Origin: Methanobacteriota archaeon
Lineage (GTDB): Archaea > Halobacteriota > Methanosarcinia > Methanosarcinales > Methanosarcinaceae
Reading direction: 5' to 3'
Length of the DNA stretch: 62,445 bases
NCBI GenBank assembly: GCA_023399215.1
Contig: JAEWQJ010000055.1
Span: forward strand, 1 to 62,445
The notes below the pieces were generated by a model that saw nothing but the letters and a program-made list of their open reading frames with translations, did no database searches and was not told where the DNA came from. Below are positions 54,512 through 62,445 of this stretch, piece by piece. How positions within the stretch are numbered: the first letter of the stretch is position 1; every line of letters begins with the position of its first letter. A program made the position numbers and the translations under genes.

Positions 54512-55605
54512 TTATTGTTCCTCCATGTTTGTTAAGATATGTCGTATGTAAGAAGAAGTGTCGGGATCAACACTTTAAGGGTTTCACCATTCTTCACCAA
54601 ACCAGACGTTTAGATTTCGTCTATTGCCGAAGAGGATTTCATTCCCTCCTTATCCCTCTAAATTGGATTACAAGTGTTCTATAAAATAATTGCCCTATTA
54701 AATCTTTTGTGGTCTATTTCAGGGAAATTAAAGAGGAAAAGAGCAAAACAACGATACAAATGACGGTAAATGTCGAAAGAGCTCAGGTGGCATATTCGTC
54801 AGGAGTTAAATTAAAAGATAAATTCGAAATACTTATAAAAGACTATGAAAAAAGGATATTACGATTATAGAGACGTAGGCTAAATAATTTCAGATTACAC
54901 TAACTTCAAAAATCCACCAGGTAAGCTTTCCCTGCACTACTTTTGAATAATTTTATGCCTGAAAAAATTTCAGTATATAAAGCAGGTTTCAATCAAACAG
55001 GTTTCATGTACATATAATATATTGGGAAATATAATATACATATGATTCTAAAGATGAAGATATCAGTTCGTTAAGGAAGACCTATTCTTAAAGATATTAT
55101 TTCAATCAAACATGTACAAATTATCTGATTTTACTTACCCTTTGTTCTGAGTTATAAGTCCTTTAATTCCCTGAAACTTGAAAAATACCCATTTCATGTC
55201 AGTCTTTTTCTGAGTTTCCCTTTAGGATCTGGAACCGTTTCACTTTCTTCCTCTAATTTACCCTCAATTTTCATTCCGCAATTAAATGAATCATTAATTA
55301 GAGAACCATTATCATTGTCAACGCTCCAATTCTTGACTTATTCTCATGCGTCTTCAGTTAAGTGAGCAATCATAACAAACTGTCTCAATCCCCGTGACGT
55401 TTTTAAAATATGATATAGATTAGGAGCTGGAACAGAGCGTTGATTTCATGTAAACAGGCAAAAATTTAAGGCTAGCTTCTAATGCAAAATCGATAGTTGC
55501 CAAGCAAGAAAATTTTATAACCGGTGACCAATAGACTTATTATGGAGGTATACTTTCGATACGCGAAATACATCACTGTAAAAAAATATAAATCTGTTTA
55601 TTACG
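54512..55605. other. S-layer leader/promoter region and noncoding gap
   Basis: Minus-strand TATA-like ATTATTTTATAG near 54677-54690 gives a leader of about 145 bases. The leader holds a hairpin AAGTGT/ACACTT (54556-54561, 54570-54575) and a G-rich GGATAAGGAGGGAATG stretch with a possible ten-codon upstream frame (MKSSSAIDEI). The rest up to 55605 is AT-rich with no gene. Confidence 0.4.
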
Positions 55606-55990
55606 TTATCCTACCCTTTGTAATATATCAGCAATATCAGCATCTTTGAGATAAATACTGATATCATTACTTGCAAGAATGAAAAGTCTCATTTTCTCAA
55701 TCTTATTCAAAACAAACGTTTTATTGATCTTTATTATTTCATTAATCCTGTAATAAGCCTTTAATTTCTCATCTTTTGGAGATTACTTTTTTTACTGGGT
55801 TCACGTCTCCTAATAGCTATAAAATCCACATTATTCAACACAACAGAAAGGAAATTTTGAATCCATTTCTCCGCAGTTTTTAACGCATCTTCTTCACAGA
55901 AAAAGCCTTCTTTGGCCATCTTTTTAAACGAATTTTCGTCTTTTTCAAGTTATTATTGGCTCTTTGTCATTCTCTATAGATAATACTATT
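55606..55990 (-). pseudogene. Remnant of an IS1634/IS4-type transposase gene
   Basis: Minus-strand reading frames, broken by one frameshift and a stop, give FKKMAKEGFFCEEDALKTAE, then DEKLKAYYRINEIIKINKTF, and finally RLFILASNDIS and DADIADILQRVG. These match in order the FxCxxDA, YYRI and FILATN segments seen near the C-terminal half of IS1634-family transposases (from memory). The N-terminal half is not seen. Confidence 0.55.
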
Positions 55991-56219
55991 TTCAATTCAA
56001 GACCGCACTGGATTTTATGATTTTATGAGGAGAATAAGAATTATGAGGATATCCACATAAGACAACGAAGAACCTTAATAGTATCACTTCCATTTTTCGG
56101 TTATTAACCTCTGCTCAAACTAAATTGTTTTGGGTTATTGTTTCATTTAATGGAATTTGGAACGTGCGCGTGACCATATCCCCGTTGCTTGCACTGGGTG
56201 CGCCAGTGCAATTTGATTG

Positions 56220-56747
56220 TCACTTTTTTTTGCTTACTTCACCAGTATCCCTACTGCTTTCCTTTTTTTTAGGGCAACAGTAATTATTCTCAATAAACCT
56301 CATTCCTCTTCCATCGCCGCCAAGTCGGAAGATTAGATTGGAACCACAATTTGGACAGCTTGTGGGACGGGACTGGTTGTCCTTTGCTTCCCACATATGA
56401 TCGCATTCTTTGCAGAGAAAGTTGACCTTGCATTCACCAGTATTAACATATTCTCCTCCAGATATCTCGATCGCTTTTCCGTTGACAAGAGCATCAGCAA
56501 TCTTCTCCCGCGCCCTTTGGAGATCGTTCCAGAAAGTTTTTCGGGATACTCCCATCCTGTCAGCAGCCTCATTCTGCTCTATCTTGAGAAGGTCGCAAAG
56601 ACGAACAGTTTCAATTTCTTCTATGGATAGGTTGATTATTTCCAAACAGCAAAGGGGGATTTCTTTGGGCTTATAATAGGTGGCCTTTGGAAAACAAGAT
56701 ACTCTGCGCTTAACTTTATTGACCATCAAATTACACTTCTGTGACAC
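56220..56747 (-). CDS. DUF134 (UPF0251) family HTH protein with zinc ribbon
   Basis: 175 residues. A sigma-region-4-like helix-turn-helix is seen as LLKIEQNEAADRMGVSRKTF with WNDLQRAREKIADALVNGKA (about residues 52-91). A C-terminal zinc ribbon follows: CKECDHMWEAKDNQ…CPNCGS (about 117-142), then GGDGRGMRF. The N-terminal PKATYYKPKEIPL is family-typical. Presumed transcription regulator. A degraded paralogue lies 400 bases upstream on the same strand. Confidence 0.88.
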   Translation of the reverse strand: MSQKCNLMVNKVKRRVSCFPKATYYKPKEIPLCCLEIINLSIEEIETVRLCDLLKIEQNEAADRMGVSRKTFWNDLQRAREKIADALVNGKAIEISGGEYVNTGECKVNFLCKECDHMWEAKDNQSRPTSCPNCGSNLIFRLGGDGRGMRFIENNYCCPKKKESSRDTGEVSKKK

Positions 56748-57164
56748 GTAATAAATATCTATCGATCAATATATTATATAAAGCGTTTAGAGTTTTACTT
56801 CAACATCGCCATTAAGGATTAGAGTAAACACAAACTACCATAATAAATGGCGACATACTTTTGAAATTAGTTCTTAACAATAATTTGGAAAATATTTCTG
56901 GTGCAACGCATGGAGTATAGACTGATTTGAGAAATATCGTAGTGCTTACATAGTTTATAGAACACGAGAAATTGCCATGTCTCTCTACTGAACCACAATT
57001 TGGGCAGAGATCTTACCTGAGCTTAATATTTAAAAATATTCATTGTATGTTGTACATAGTAAACTATGAAAATTAGAGCTCTTGATGTTGATTATAGATA
57101 TCTAGATAGTTACTTGAGTTTTAACGTTATCTACCTCAGTCTGCGTCCTGCATCTTTTTATGCT
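56748..57164. other. Gap between intact and decayed DUF134 genes
   Basis: No gene. A minus-strand TATA-like TTATATAATA lies at 56771-56780, about 30 bases before the DUF134 ATG, so that mRNA may be nearly leaderless. Short matches to the zinc-ribbon part (CCACAATTTGGGCAGA, 56993-57008) hint at another gene shred. Confidence 0.4.
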
Positions 57165-57655
57165 CCCTTCATAAGTATTCCTGCTGCTTTTCCCCTTTTT
57201 TGGCAATAGAACTCGTCATCAATAAACGTCTTTCCTTTTCCATTATCCACCGATCGGAAAATTAGGCCGGAACCATAGCTCGGACAGCTTATGGGGCTAA
57301 GTTTGTTGCACTTTGCGTCCAACACATTATCTCATTCTTTGCAGAGAAATTCAACTTTGAATTCACCGCTGTTAACGTATTCCCCCAGGTCTTGATAGCT
57401 TTTCCGTTGACAAGAGCATCAACAATCTTCGGTCGTGCCTTTTGAAGCTCATTCCAAAAAGTTTTCTGGGAGATCTCATTCTGTCAGCAGTCTCATTCTG
57501 CCCTACATGGAGACGGTCGCAAAGACGAATTATTCAAGCTCTTCAAAGGACAGGTTAATAATTACGAGAACACTTAGAGGTTTTTCTCCGAGTTTGTAAT
57601 AAGTAACTTTTTGGATTCTTGATACTTCGTTTAACTCAATCGACCGTCAAAATAC
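57165..57655 (-). pseudogene. Decayed DUF134 family gene
   Basis: Aligned with the intact copy it reads VSRIQKVTYYKLGEKPLSVL, VIINLSFEELE, stop, then frameshifted HTH remnants, GEYVNSGEFKVEFLCKE, stop, and PISCPSYGSGLIF with FIDDEF near the end. It has multiple stops and frameshifts; one zinc-binding Cys is Tyr. The duplication was followed by decay. Confidence 0.85.
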
Positions 57656-58060
57656 GCAAATGAGATATAGTATAAATAGATATCGTTATGTTACTTTAAC
57701 TATTGATTAGTTAATAAGCTCTGAATGAATTTTTAGGATTCTACATTTAAATACAAAACAAGTAACAACAAACTCATAAGTATATATACTGGATTATAAC
57801 TATGATATTTGCTTAATATTTTTGTATCATATATCCGTTAGTCCTGCGGCTATTTTCTGCCTTTTATATATGATTTAACATAAAAGTTCTGCTAATCACT
57901 GTACTTTCGTTCTACCTCTCATTCCAATAATTTTATGTTTTATTTTTATGAAATGTTAGTGAACGATGCCATTTTTCACGATTCATAGAGGGTCAACAAT
58001 TCGTAGGAATCTAGAGAATAGTTGTATATTAATATTTTTTTATTTTTATTATTAAATTGT
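57656..58060. other. AT-rich noncoding gap
   Basis: No gene, repeat or strong promoter is evident apart from a lone half-site CGTTATGT at 57684-57691. Confidence 0.4.
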
Positions 58061-58374
58061 ACAAAAATGAAAACTATATATACTACATCGCTTATGTGTA
58101 ATTTAGAGACTATCCGAAAAGTGCTGTGACCTACTGTTACTTTTACAATCAGCGATCACAAATGAACGGATTCCGGATAATAAACACTAATTGTCCAGTT
58201 GTAATTATACAACATGCGTAGAACTTTTCGGATGGCCTCTAAGATCTCTTTTGTTCTGAGATCACAAGGTTTACTTATCGTACACCCACTTGGAGTCTAA
58301 ATAAAGCAGTAGCCCCCAACTATTTAATAATCAAAAATTTAACTGCTTACTTTTCTATTTTATATTTTAGCCGA
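58061..58374 (+). repeat. cdh upstream repeat unit 1 (314 bp)
   Basis: Starts ACAAAAATGAAAAC and contains a TATA-like ACTATATATACTAC (58074-58087) and GAAAAGTGCTGTGACCTACT. The 11-bp stem ATCCGAAAAGT/ACTTTTCGGAT (58112-58122, 58223-58233) is followed by a GATCTC/GAGATC hairpin (58243-58248, 58258-58263), then AACTGCTTAC near the end. Confidence 0.85.
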
Positions 58375-58617
58375 ACAAAAATGGAAGCTATATATATTAC
58401 GCGCTTATGTGTAATTTAAGAGTTTGTCTGAAAAGTGCTGTGACCTACTGTAACTTTTACAATTCGACAGATCACAAATGAACAGATACCAGATAATAAG
58501 CACTAATTGCCCAGTTGTATAGCTCCCACATGATATGTAAAACAAAAAAGGTAAACTCCTAACCCCCTACAAATTCACTTTTTAACTGCTTAATTTTTAT
58601 TTTTATATTTATACCAA
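58375..58617 (+). repeat. cdh upstream repeat unit 2 (243 bp, internal deletion)
   Basis: Same order of blocks as unit 1 (ACAAAAATGGAAGC, TATATATATTACGCGCTTA, CTGAAAAGTGCTGTGACC, AACTGCTTAAT). About 100 bases with the right arm of the long stem and the GATCTC hairpin are missing. Confidence 0.85.
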
Positions 58618-58925
58618 ACAAAAATGGAAGTTATTTATAACACGTCGCTTATGTGTAATTTAAGAGTTTATCTGAAAAGTGCTGTGACCTACTGTAACTT
58701 CTACAATCAGCAGAACATAAATGAACGGATTCCGGATAATAAACACAGTTGTCTAATTGTAAATTTTACAACATTCATAGAATTTTTTAGATATTCTCCA
58801 GGATCTCTTTTATTCTGAGATCACAAGGTTTACCATTATAGAACTTACCCACTTGATGTTTAAAACAAAAGCAGTGGACTTCAAACTCTTTAAAAATTCA
58901 AGATTTAACTGCTTAATTTACTGTA
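58618..58925 (+). repeat. cdh upstream repeat unit 3 (~308 bp)
   Basis: Full-length unit with TATA-like TTATTTATAACA (58631-58642), stem ATCTGAAAAGT/ATTTTTTAGAT (58670-58680, 58782-58792) and hairpin GATCTC/GAGATC (58802-58807, 58817-58822). A partial fourth unit may follow (TTGGAAGTGTGTAA, 58938-58951). The remaining 58952-59113 is the proximal cdh leader, with TTTAAATAG at 58991-58999 and AGGAGGT at 59098-59104. Confidence 0.85.
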
Positions 58926-59113
58926 CTTTATTTTGTATTGGAAGTGTGTAAATTCTATAAAAAATGAAAAACGACCTACTAAAAATATCATTTAAATAGC
59001 TGGAACTTTCGAGCAGACGTCAATATAAATTGGAGAATCATTACCGGTATGTCAAATATCGGAAATACAATCGTCTGAAGCGACTTTAAGCGTATTTAGG
59101 AGGTAAAGCTAAA

Positions 59114-61537
59114 ATGAGTAAATTAACTACCGGGAGTTTTTCTATAGAAGATCTAGAATCCGTTCAGATCACTATCAATAATATTGTAGGGGCAGCAAAG
59201 GAGGCTGCCGAAGAAAAAGAAAAGGAGCTCGTTAACGCAGGTCCCACACTTTTTCCAGGACTTGAGGGTTATAGGGATGACTGGAACTTCAAACTGCTTG
59301 ACCGTTATGAACCTGTAATCACCCCCATGTGTGATCAATGCTGCTACTGTACCTATGGACCCTGTGACCTCTCAGGGAACAAGAGAGGTGCTTGTGGTAT
59401 TGACATGATGGGCCACAATGGGAGAGAATTCTTCCTCCGCGTGATTACAGGTACTGCCTGCCATGCAGCTCATGGCCGCCACCTGCTTGATCACCTGATC
59501 GAAAAATATGGAGAAGACTTACCTCTCACCCTTGGGCAGTCCAACGTGCTTACCCCAAACATTACAATCAGTACTGGGCTTAGCCCCAAAACCCTTGGTG
59601 AAGTCAAGCCGGCAATGGAATACGTTGAAGAACAGCTAACCCAGCTGCTTGCAACTGTCCATGCAGGTCAGGAGTCCGCCGAAATTGATTACGACTCAAA
59701 AGCCCTATTCAGCGGTAGCCTTGATCATGTAGGCATGGAAATTTCTGATATTGTACAGGTCGCAGCCTATGATTTCCCGAAAGCCGACCCAGAGGCTCCC
59801 TTAGTTGAAATCGGAATGGGAACCATTGACAAGTCCAAACCTTTCCTGTGTGTTATAGGACACAATGTTGCCGGCGTCACCTACATGATGGACTACATGG
59901 AAGACAACAACCTGACCGACAAGATGGAAATTGCTGGACTCTGCTGTACTGCAATCGACCTTACAAGGTACAAGGAAGCAGATCGGAGAGCCCCATATGC
60001 AAAAGTCATAGGTTCCATGTCCAAGGAACTCAAGGTAATCCGCTCAGGAATGCCAGATGTCATTGTTGTAGATGAACAGTGCGTCCGCGGTGATATTGTA
60101 CCTGAAGCGCAGAAACTCAAGATCCCGGTCATTGCATCAAATCCCAAAATCATGTACGGACTTCCGAACAGGACAGATGCCGATGTTGACGAGACCATGG
60201 AGGAACTCAAATCTGGAAAGATTCCAGGCTGCGTAATGCTGGATTACGACAAGCTAGGAGAACTCTGCGTCAGGCTTACGATGGAAATGGCCCCGATCCG
60301 TGATGCCTCTGGTATCACTGCACTTCCAACCGATGAAGAACTCGTAGATATGGTTGCAAAATGTGCAGACTGTGGAGCCTGCCTGCTTGCTTGCCCTGAA
60401 GAAATTGATATTCCGGAAGCAATGGGATTTGCAAAGAAAGGAGACTTCTCATACTTTGAAGAGATCCATGACACATGCATTGGCTGCCGCCGCTGTGAAC
60501 AGGTCTGTAAGAAGGAAATCCCAATCCTCAACGTAATAGAGAAGATAGCCCAGAAGCAGATTGCCGAAGAGAAAGGGATGATGAGAGCTGGCAGAGGACA
60601 GGTATCTGATGCCGAAATACGTGCAGAAGGTCTTAACCTTGTCATGGGTACCACACCGGGTATTATTGCAATTATCGGATGCCCGAATTATGCAGGAGGC
60701 ACCAAGGACGTTTACTACATTGCAGAAGAATTCCTGAAAAGGAACTTCATCGTAGTTACGACAGGCTGTGGAGCAATGGACATTGGTATGTTCAAAGATG
60801 CCGATGGCAAGACTCTCTATGAGAGGTTCCCAGGTGGATTCCAGTGTGGAGGACTTGCCAACATAGGATCCTGTGTCTCAAATGCCCACATCACTGGAGC
60901 AGCCGAGAAAGTCGCAGCTATCTTTGCCCAGAGAACTCTTGAAGGCAACCTAGCCGAAATTGGGGACTACATACTGAACCGTGTAGGTGCCTGTGGACTC
61001 GCATGGGGGGCCTTCTCCCAGAAAGCATCCTCAATAGGTACCGGCTGTAATATTTTTGGTATCCCTGCAGTCCTTGGTCCCCACTCCTCTAAGTACAGGA
61101 GAGCCCTGATTGCCAAGACCTATGAAGAAGACAAGTGGAAAGTCTACGATGCGAGAAATGGACAGGAAATGCCAATCCCGCCAGCACCCGAGTTCCTCCT
61201 GACCACAGCAGAGACCTGGCAGGAAGCAATCCCGATGATGGCAAAAGCCTGCATCCGCCCGTCTGACAACAGCATGGGCAGAGCTATTAAACTGACCCAC
61301 TGGATGGAGCTACATAAGAAGTACCTTGGTGGAAAAGAACCTGAAGACTGGTGGAAATTCGTCAGAACCGAAGCTGACCTCCCGCTGGCTACCCGTGAGG
61401 CACTCCTCAAGGAGCTCGAAACAGAACATGGCTGGGAAATTGATTGGAAGAGGAAGAAAATCATCTCCGGTCCAAAGATCAAGTTCGACGTCTCGGCACA
61501 GCCCACTAACCTCAAAAGACTTTGCAAGGAGGCCTGA
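59114..61537 (+). CDS. cdhA: CO dehydrogenase/acetyl-CoA synthase alpha subunit
   Basis: 807 residues, nickel-iron CODH subunit of the ACDS complex; it oxidises or produces CO during acetate cleavage and synthesis. Cysteine motifs are CDQCCYCTYGPCDLSGNKRG (about residues 73-92), CADCGACLLACP and CIGCRRCEQVCKKE (extra ferredoxin-type clusters, about 417-466), and CCTAIDLTRY. C-cluster ligands lie in GCPNYAGGTKD, TTGCGAMDIG and IGTGCNIFGIP regions. AGGAGGT nine bases before the ATG. First gene of the operon. Confidence 0.97.
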   Translation: MSKLTTGSFSIEDLESVQITINNIVGAAKEAAEEKEKELVNAGPTLFPGLEGYRDDWNFKLLDRYEPVITPMCDQCCYCTYGPCDLSGNKRGACGIDMMGHNGREFFLRVITGTACHAAHGRHLLDHLIEKYGEDLPLTLGQSNVLTPNITISTGLSPKTLGEVKPAMEYVEEQLTQLLATVHAGQESAEIDYDSKALFSGSLDHVGMEISDIVQVAAYDFPKADPEAPLVEIGMGTIDKSKPFLCVIGHNVAGVTYMMDYMEDNNLTDKMEIAGLCCTAIDLTRYKEADRRAPYAKVIGSMSKELKVIRSGMPDVIVVDEQCVRGDIVPEAQKLKIPVIASNPKIMYGLPNRTDADVDETMEELKSGKIPGCVMLDYDKLGELCVRLTMEMAPIRDASGITALPTDEELVDMVAKCADCGACLLACPEEIDIPEAMGFAKKGDFSYFEEIHDTCIGCRRCEQVCKKEIPILNVIEKIAQKQIAEEKGMMRAGRGQVSDAEIRAEGLNLVMGTTPGIIAIIGCPNYAGGTKDVYYIAEEFLKRNFIVVTTGCGAMDIGMFKDADGKTLYERFPGGFQCGGLANIGSCVSNAHITGAAEKVAAIFAQRTLEGNLAEIGDYILNRVGACGLAWGAFSQKASSIGTGCNIFGIPAVLGPHSSKYRRALIAKTYEEDKWKVYDARNGQEMPIPPAPEFLLTTAETWQEAIPMMAKACIRPSDNSMGRAIKLTHWMELHKKYLGGKEPEDWWKFVRTEADLPLATREALLKELETEHGWEIDWKRKKIISGPKIKFDVSAQPTNLKRLCKEA

Positions 61538-61542
61538 ATTAA

Positions 61543-62055
61543 ATGGTTGACACTACCAAGAACACAAAGCTCTTTACCAGCTACGGGGTGAATACCTCAA
61601 AAACCGTATCTCCTGAAATGGCTGCAAAGATTATCTCAAAAGCAAAGAGGCCGCTCCTTATGGTAGGAACCCTGGCCCTTGACCCCGAACTCCTTGACCG
61701 CGTGGTAAAAATTGCGAAGGCTGCAAACATCCCTATTGCTGCAACCGGGAGTTCCTTGGCAGTCCTTGCTGATAAAGATGTAAATGCAAAATACATCAAC
61801 GCTCACATGCTCGGCTTTTACCTGACCGACCCCAACTGGCCCGGTCTTGACGGAAACGGAAACTACGACATGATCATAACCATAGGATTCAAGAAATTCT
61901 ACATCAACCAGGTGCTGTCCGCAGCAAAGAACTTCAGTAACTTGAAAACGATTGCGATTGAAAGAGGCTATATCCAGAACGCAACGATGTCCTTCGGGAA
62001 CCTGAGTAAGGCAGACCACTATGCTGCACTGGATGAACTTATTAACGCATTATAA
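61543..62055 (+). CDS. cdhB: CO dehydrogenase/acetyl-CoA synthase epsilon subunit
   Basis: 170 residues. The Rossmann-like epsilon subunit (AKIISKAKRPLLMVGTLALD, MIITIGFKKFYINQVLSAAK) associates with CdhA to form the alpha2-epsilon2 component. It starts five bases after cdhA with AAGGAGG overlapping the cdhA end. 24 bases separate it from cdhC. Confidence 0.96.
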   Translation: MVDTTKNTKLFTSYGVNTSKTVSPEMAAKIISKAKRPLLMVGTLALDPELLDRVVKIAKAANIPIAATGSSLAVLADKDVNAKYINAHMLGFYLTDPNWPGLDGNGNYDMIITIGFKKFYINQVLSAAKNFSNLKTIAIERGYIQNATMSFGNLSKADHYAALDELINAL

Positions 62056-62078
62056 CTTGATTTAGGAGGCAAAATATA

Positions 62079-62445
62079 ATGGCAGAATTCCCATTTGAGA
62101 TTTCCCCAATGTTTGAAGGAGAAAGAGTAAGAAAGGATGGAATGTTTGTTGAACTCGGCGGCCCAAAATCCCTGGGTCTGGAACTGGTCCGTGCAAAGGA
62201 CATGGACGAGATCGAAGATGACAAAGTTACTATTGTCGGTCCGGACCTCAAGGAAATGGAAGAGGGCAAAACATACCCCTGGGCAATGATATTCAACATC
62301 GGCGGAGAACTTGTAGAACCTGACCTTGAGTCTGTAGTCGAAAGGCGTGTACACGACTTCGTGAACTACTGCCAGGGCATTATGCACCTGAACCAGAGAT
62401 ACGATGTATGGATGAGAATGGCAAAGGATACAGCTGCAAAGATGG
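62079..62445 (+). CDS. cdhC: CO dehydrogenase/acetyl-CoA synthase beta subunit, partial
   Basis: First 122 codons only; the window ends inside the gene. MAEFPFEISPMFEGERVRKD, FVELGGPKSLGLELV and YPWAMIFNIGGELVEPDLES are typical of CdhC, the acetyl-CoA synthase subunit that makes or breaks the C-C and C-S bonds of acetyl-CoA. TAGGAGG lies ten bases before the ATG. The A-cluster cysteines are beyond the window edge. Confidence 0.96.
   Translation, partial: MAEFPFEISPMFEGERVRKDGMFVELGGPKSLGLELVRAKDMDEIEDDKVTIVGPDLKEMEEGKTYPWAMIFNIGGELVEPDLESVVERRVHDFVNYCQGIMHLNQRYDVWMRMAKDTAAKM

Noticed and set aside
57684..57707. Third ModE-like operator
   Set aside because: Only the left half CGTTATGT is present; the right side matches the expected arm at two or three of eight bases.
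58624..58818. 64-codon open frame starting at ATGGAAG in repeat unit 3
   Set aside because: The same ATG in unit 2 runs into a stop after 12 codons and unit 1 lacks the frame, so the unit is not selected as coding.

Overview
The window reads as a Methanosarcina-type methanogenic archaeon. It carries two complete formylmethanofuran dehydrogenase operons, the start of a CO dehydrogenase/acetyl-CoA synthase operon (cdhA, cdhB, partial cdhC), an S-layer protein with two duplicated S-layer domains, archaeal family-B DNA polymerase, aIF1A, TATA-type promoters and a BHB-type intron in elongator tRNA-Met. The species cannot be fixed from sequence alone. The order fmdE-F-A-C-D-B is the one known from Methanosarcina barkeri.

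Layout. 0.7-2.4 kb (+): aIF1A, Rio1 kinase and a KH protein (translation/ribosome biogenesis). 2.6-8.6 kb (-): dihydroorotase, then a pstSCAB-phoU phosphate operon. 9.0-11.8 kb (-): polB. 12-30 kb: a large surface/chelatase/transport locus. On the minus strand it has an S-layer-domain exoprotein followed by a fused ChlI-ChlD AAA+/VWA chelatase motor. Divergently on the plus strand it has a membrane-anchored small protein, two beta-propeller lipoproteins, a CobN-like chelatase, an ECF-type importer (S component with an exodomain, fused double ATPase, T component) and an ABC-2 ATPase/permease pair. 30-44.5 kb (-): fwdDBAC, an AbrB-PhoU regulator, a hemerythrin-like protein, then fmdEFACDB with a broken fmdE. 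45.7-48 kb (+): mop-modB-modC molybdate/tungstate uptake without modA. 48-56.7 kb: GNAT, a tiny zinc-ribbon protein, a TauE-type permease, intron-containing tRNA-Met, gene debris, a hairpin element, a lipoprotein, the S-layer protein, a transposase remnant and a DUF134 regulator. 57-59 kb: a decayed DUF134 copy and three tandem copies of a roughly 300-bp unit in front of cdhABC.

How it fits together. The fwd and fmd enzymes carry out the first step of CO2 reduction (or the last of methyl oxidation) and need tungsten or molybdenum. A ModE-box-like palindrome, CGTTATGT-N8-ACATAACG or one mismatch from it, abuts a TATA box both upstream of fwdDBAC and between fmdEFACDB and mop-modBC. This points to one Mo/W-responsive regulon. 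The 12-30 kb locus looks like a system that captures, imports and chelates a metal or tetrapyrrole at the cell surface; its substrate is not shown by the sequence. The cdh leader repeats carry a stem with a compensatory base change between copies, which suggests a structured regulatory RNA.
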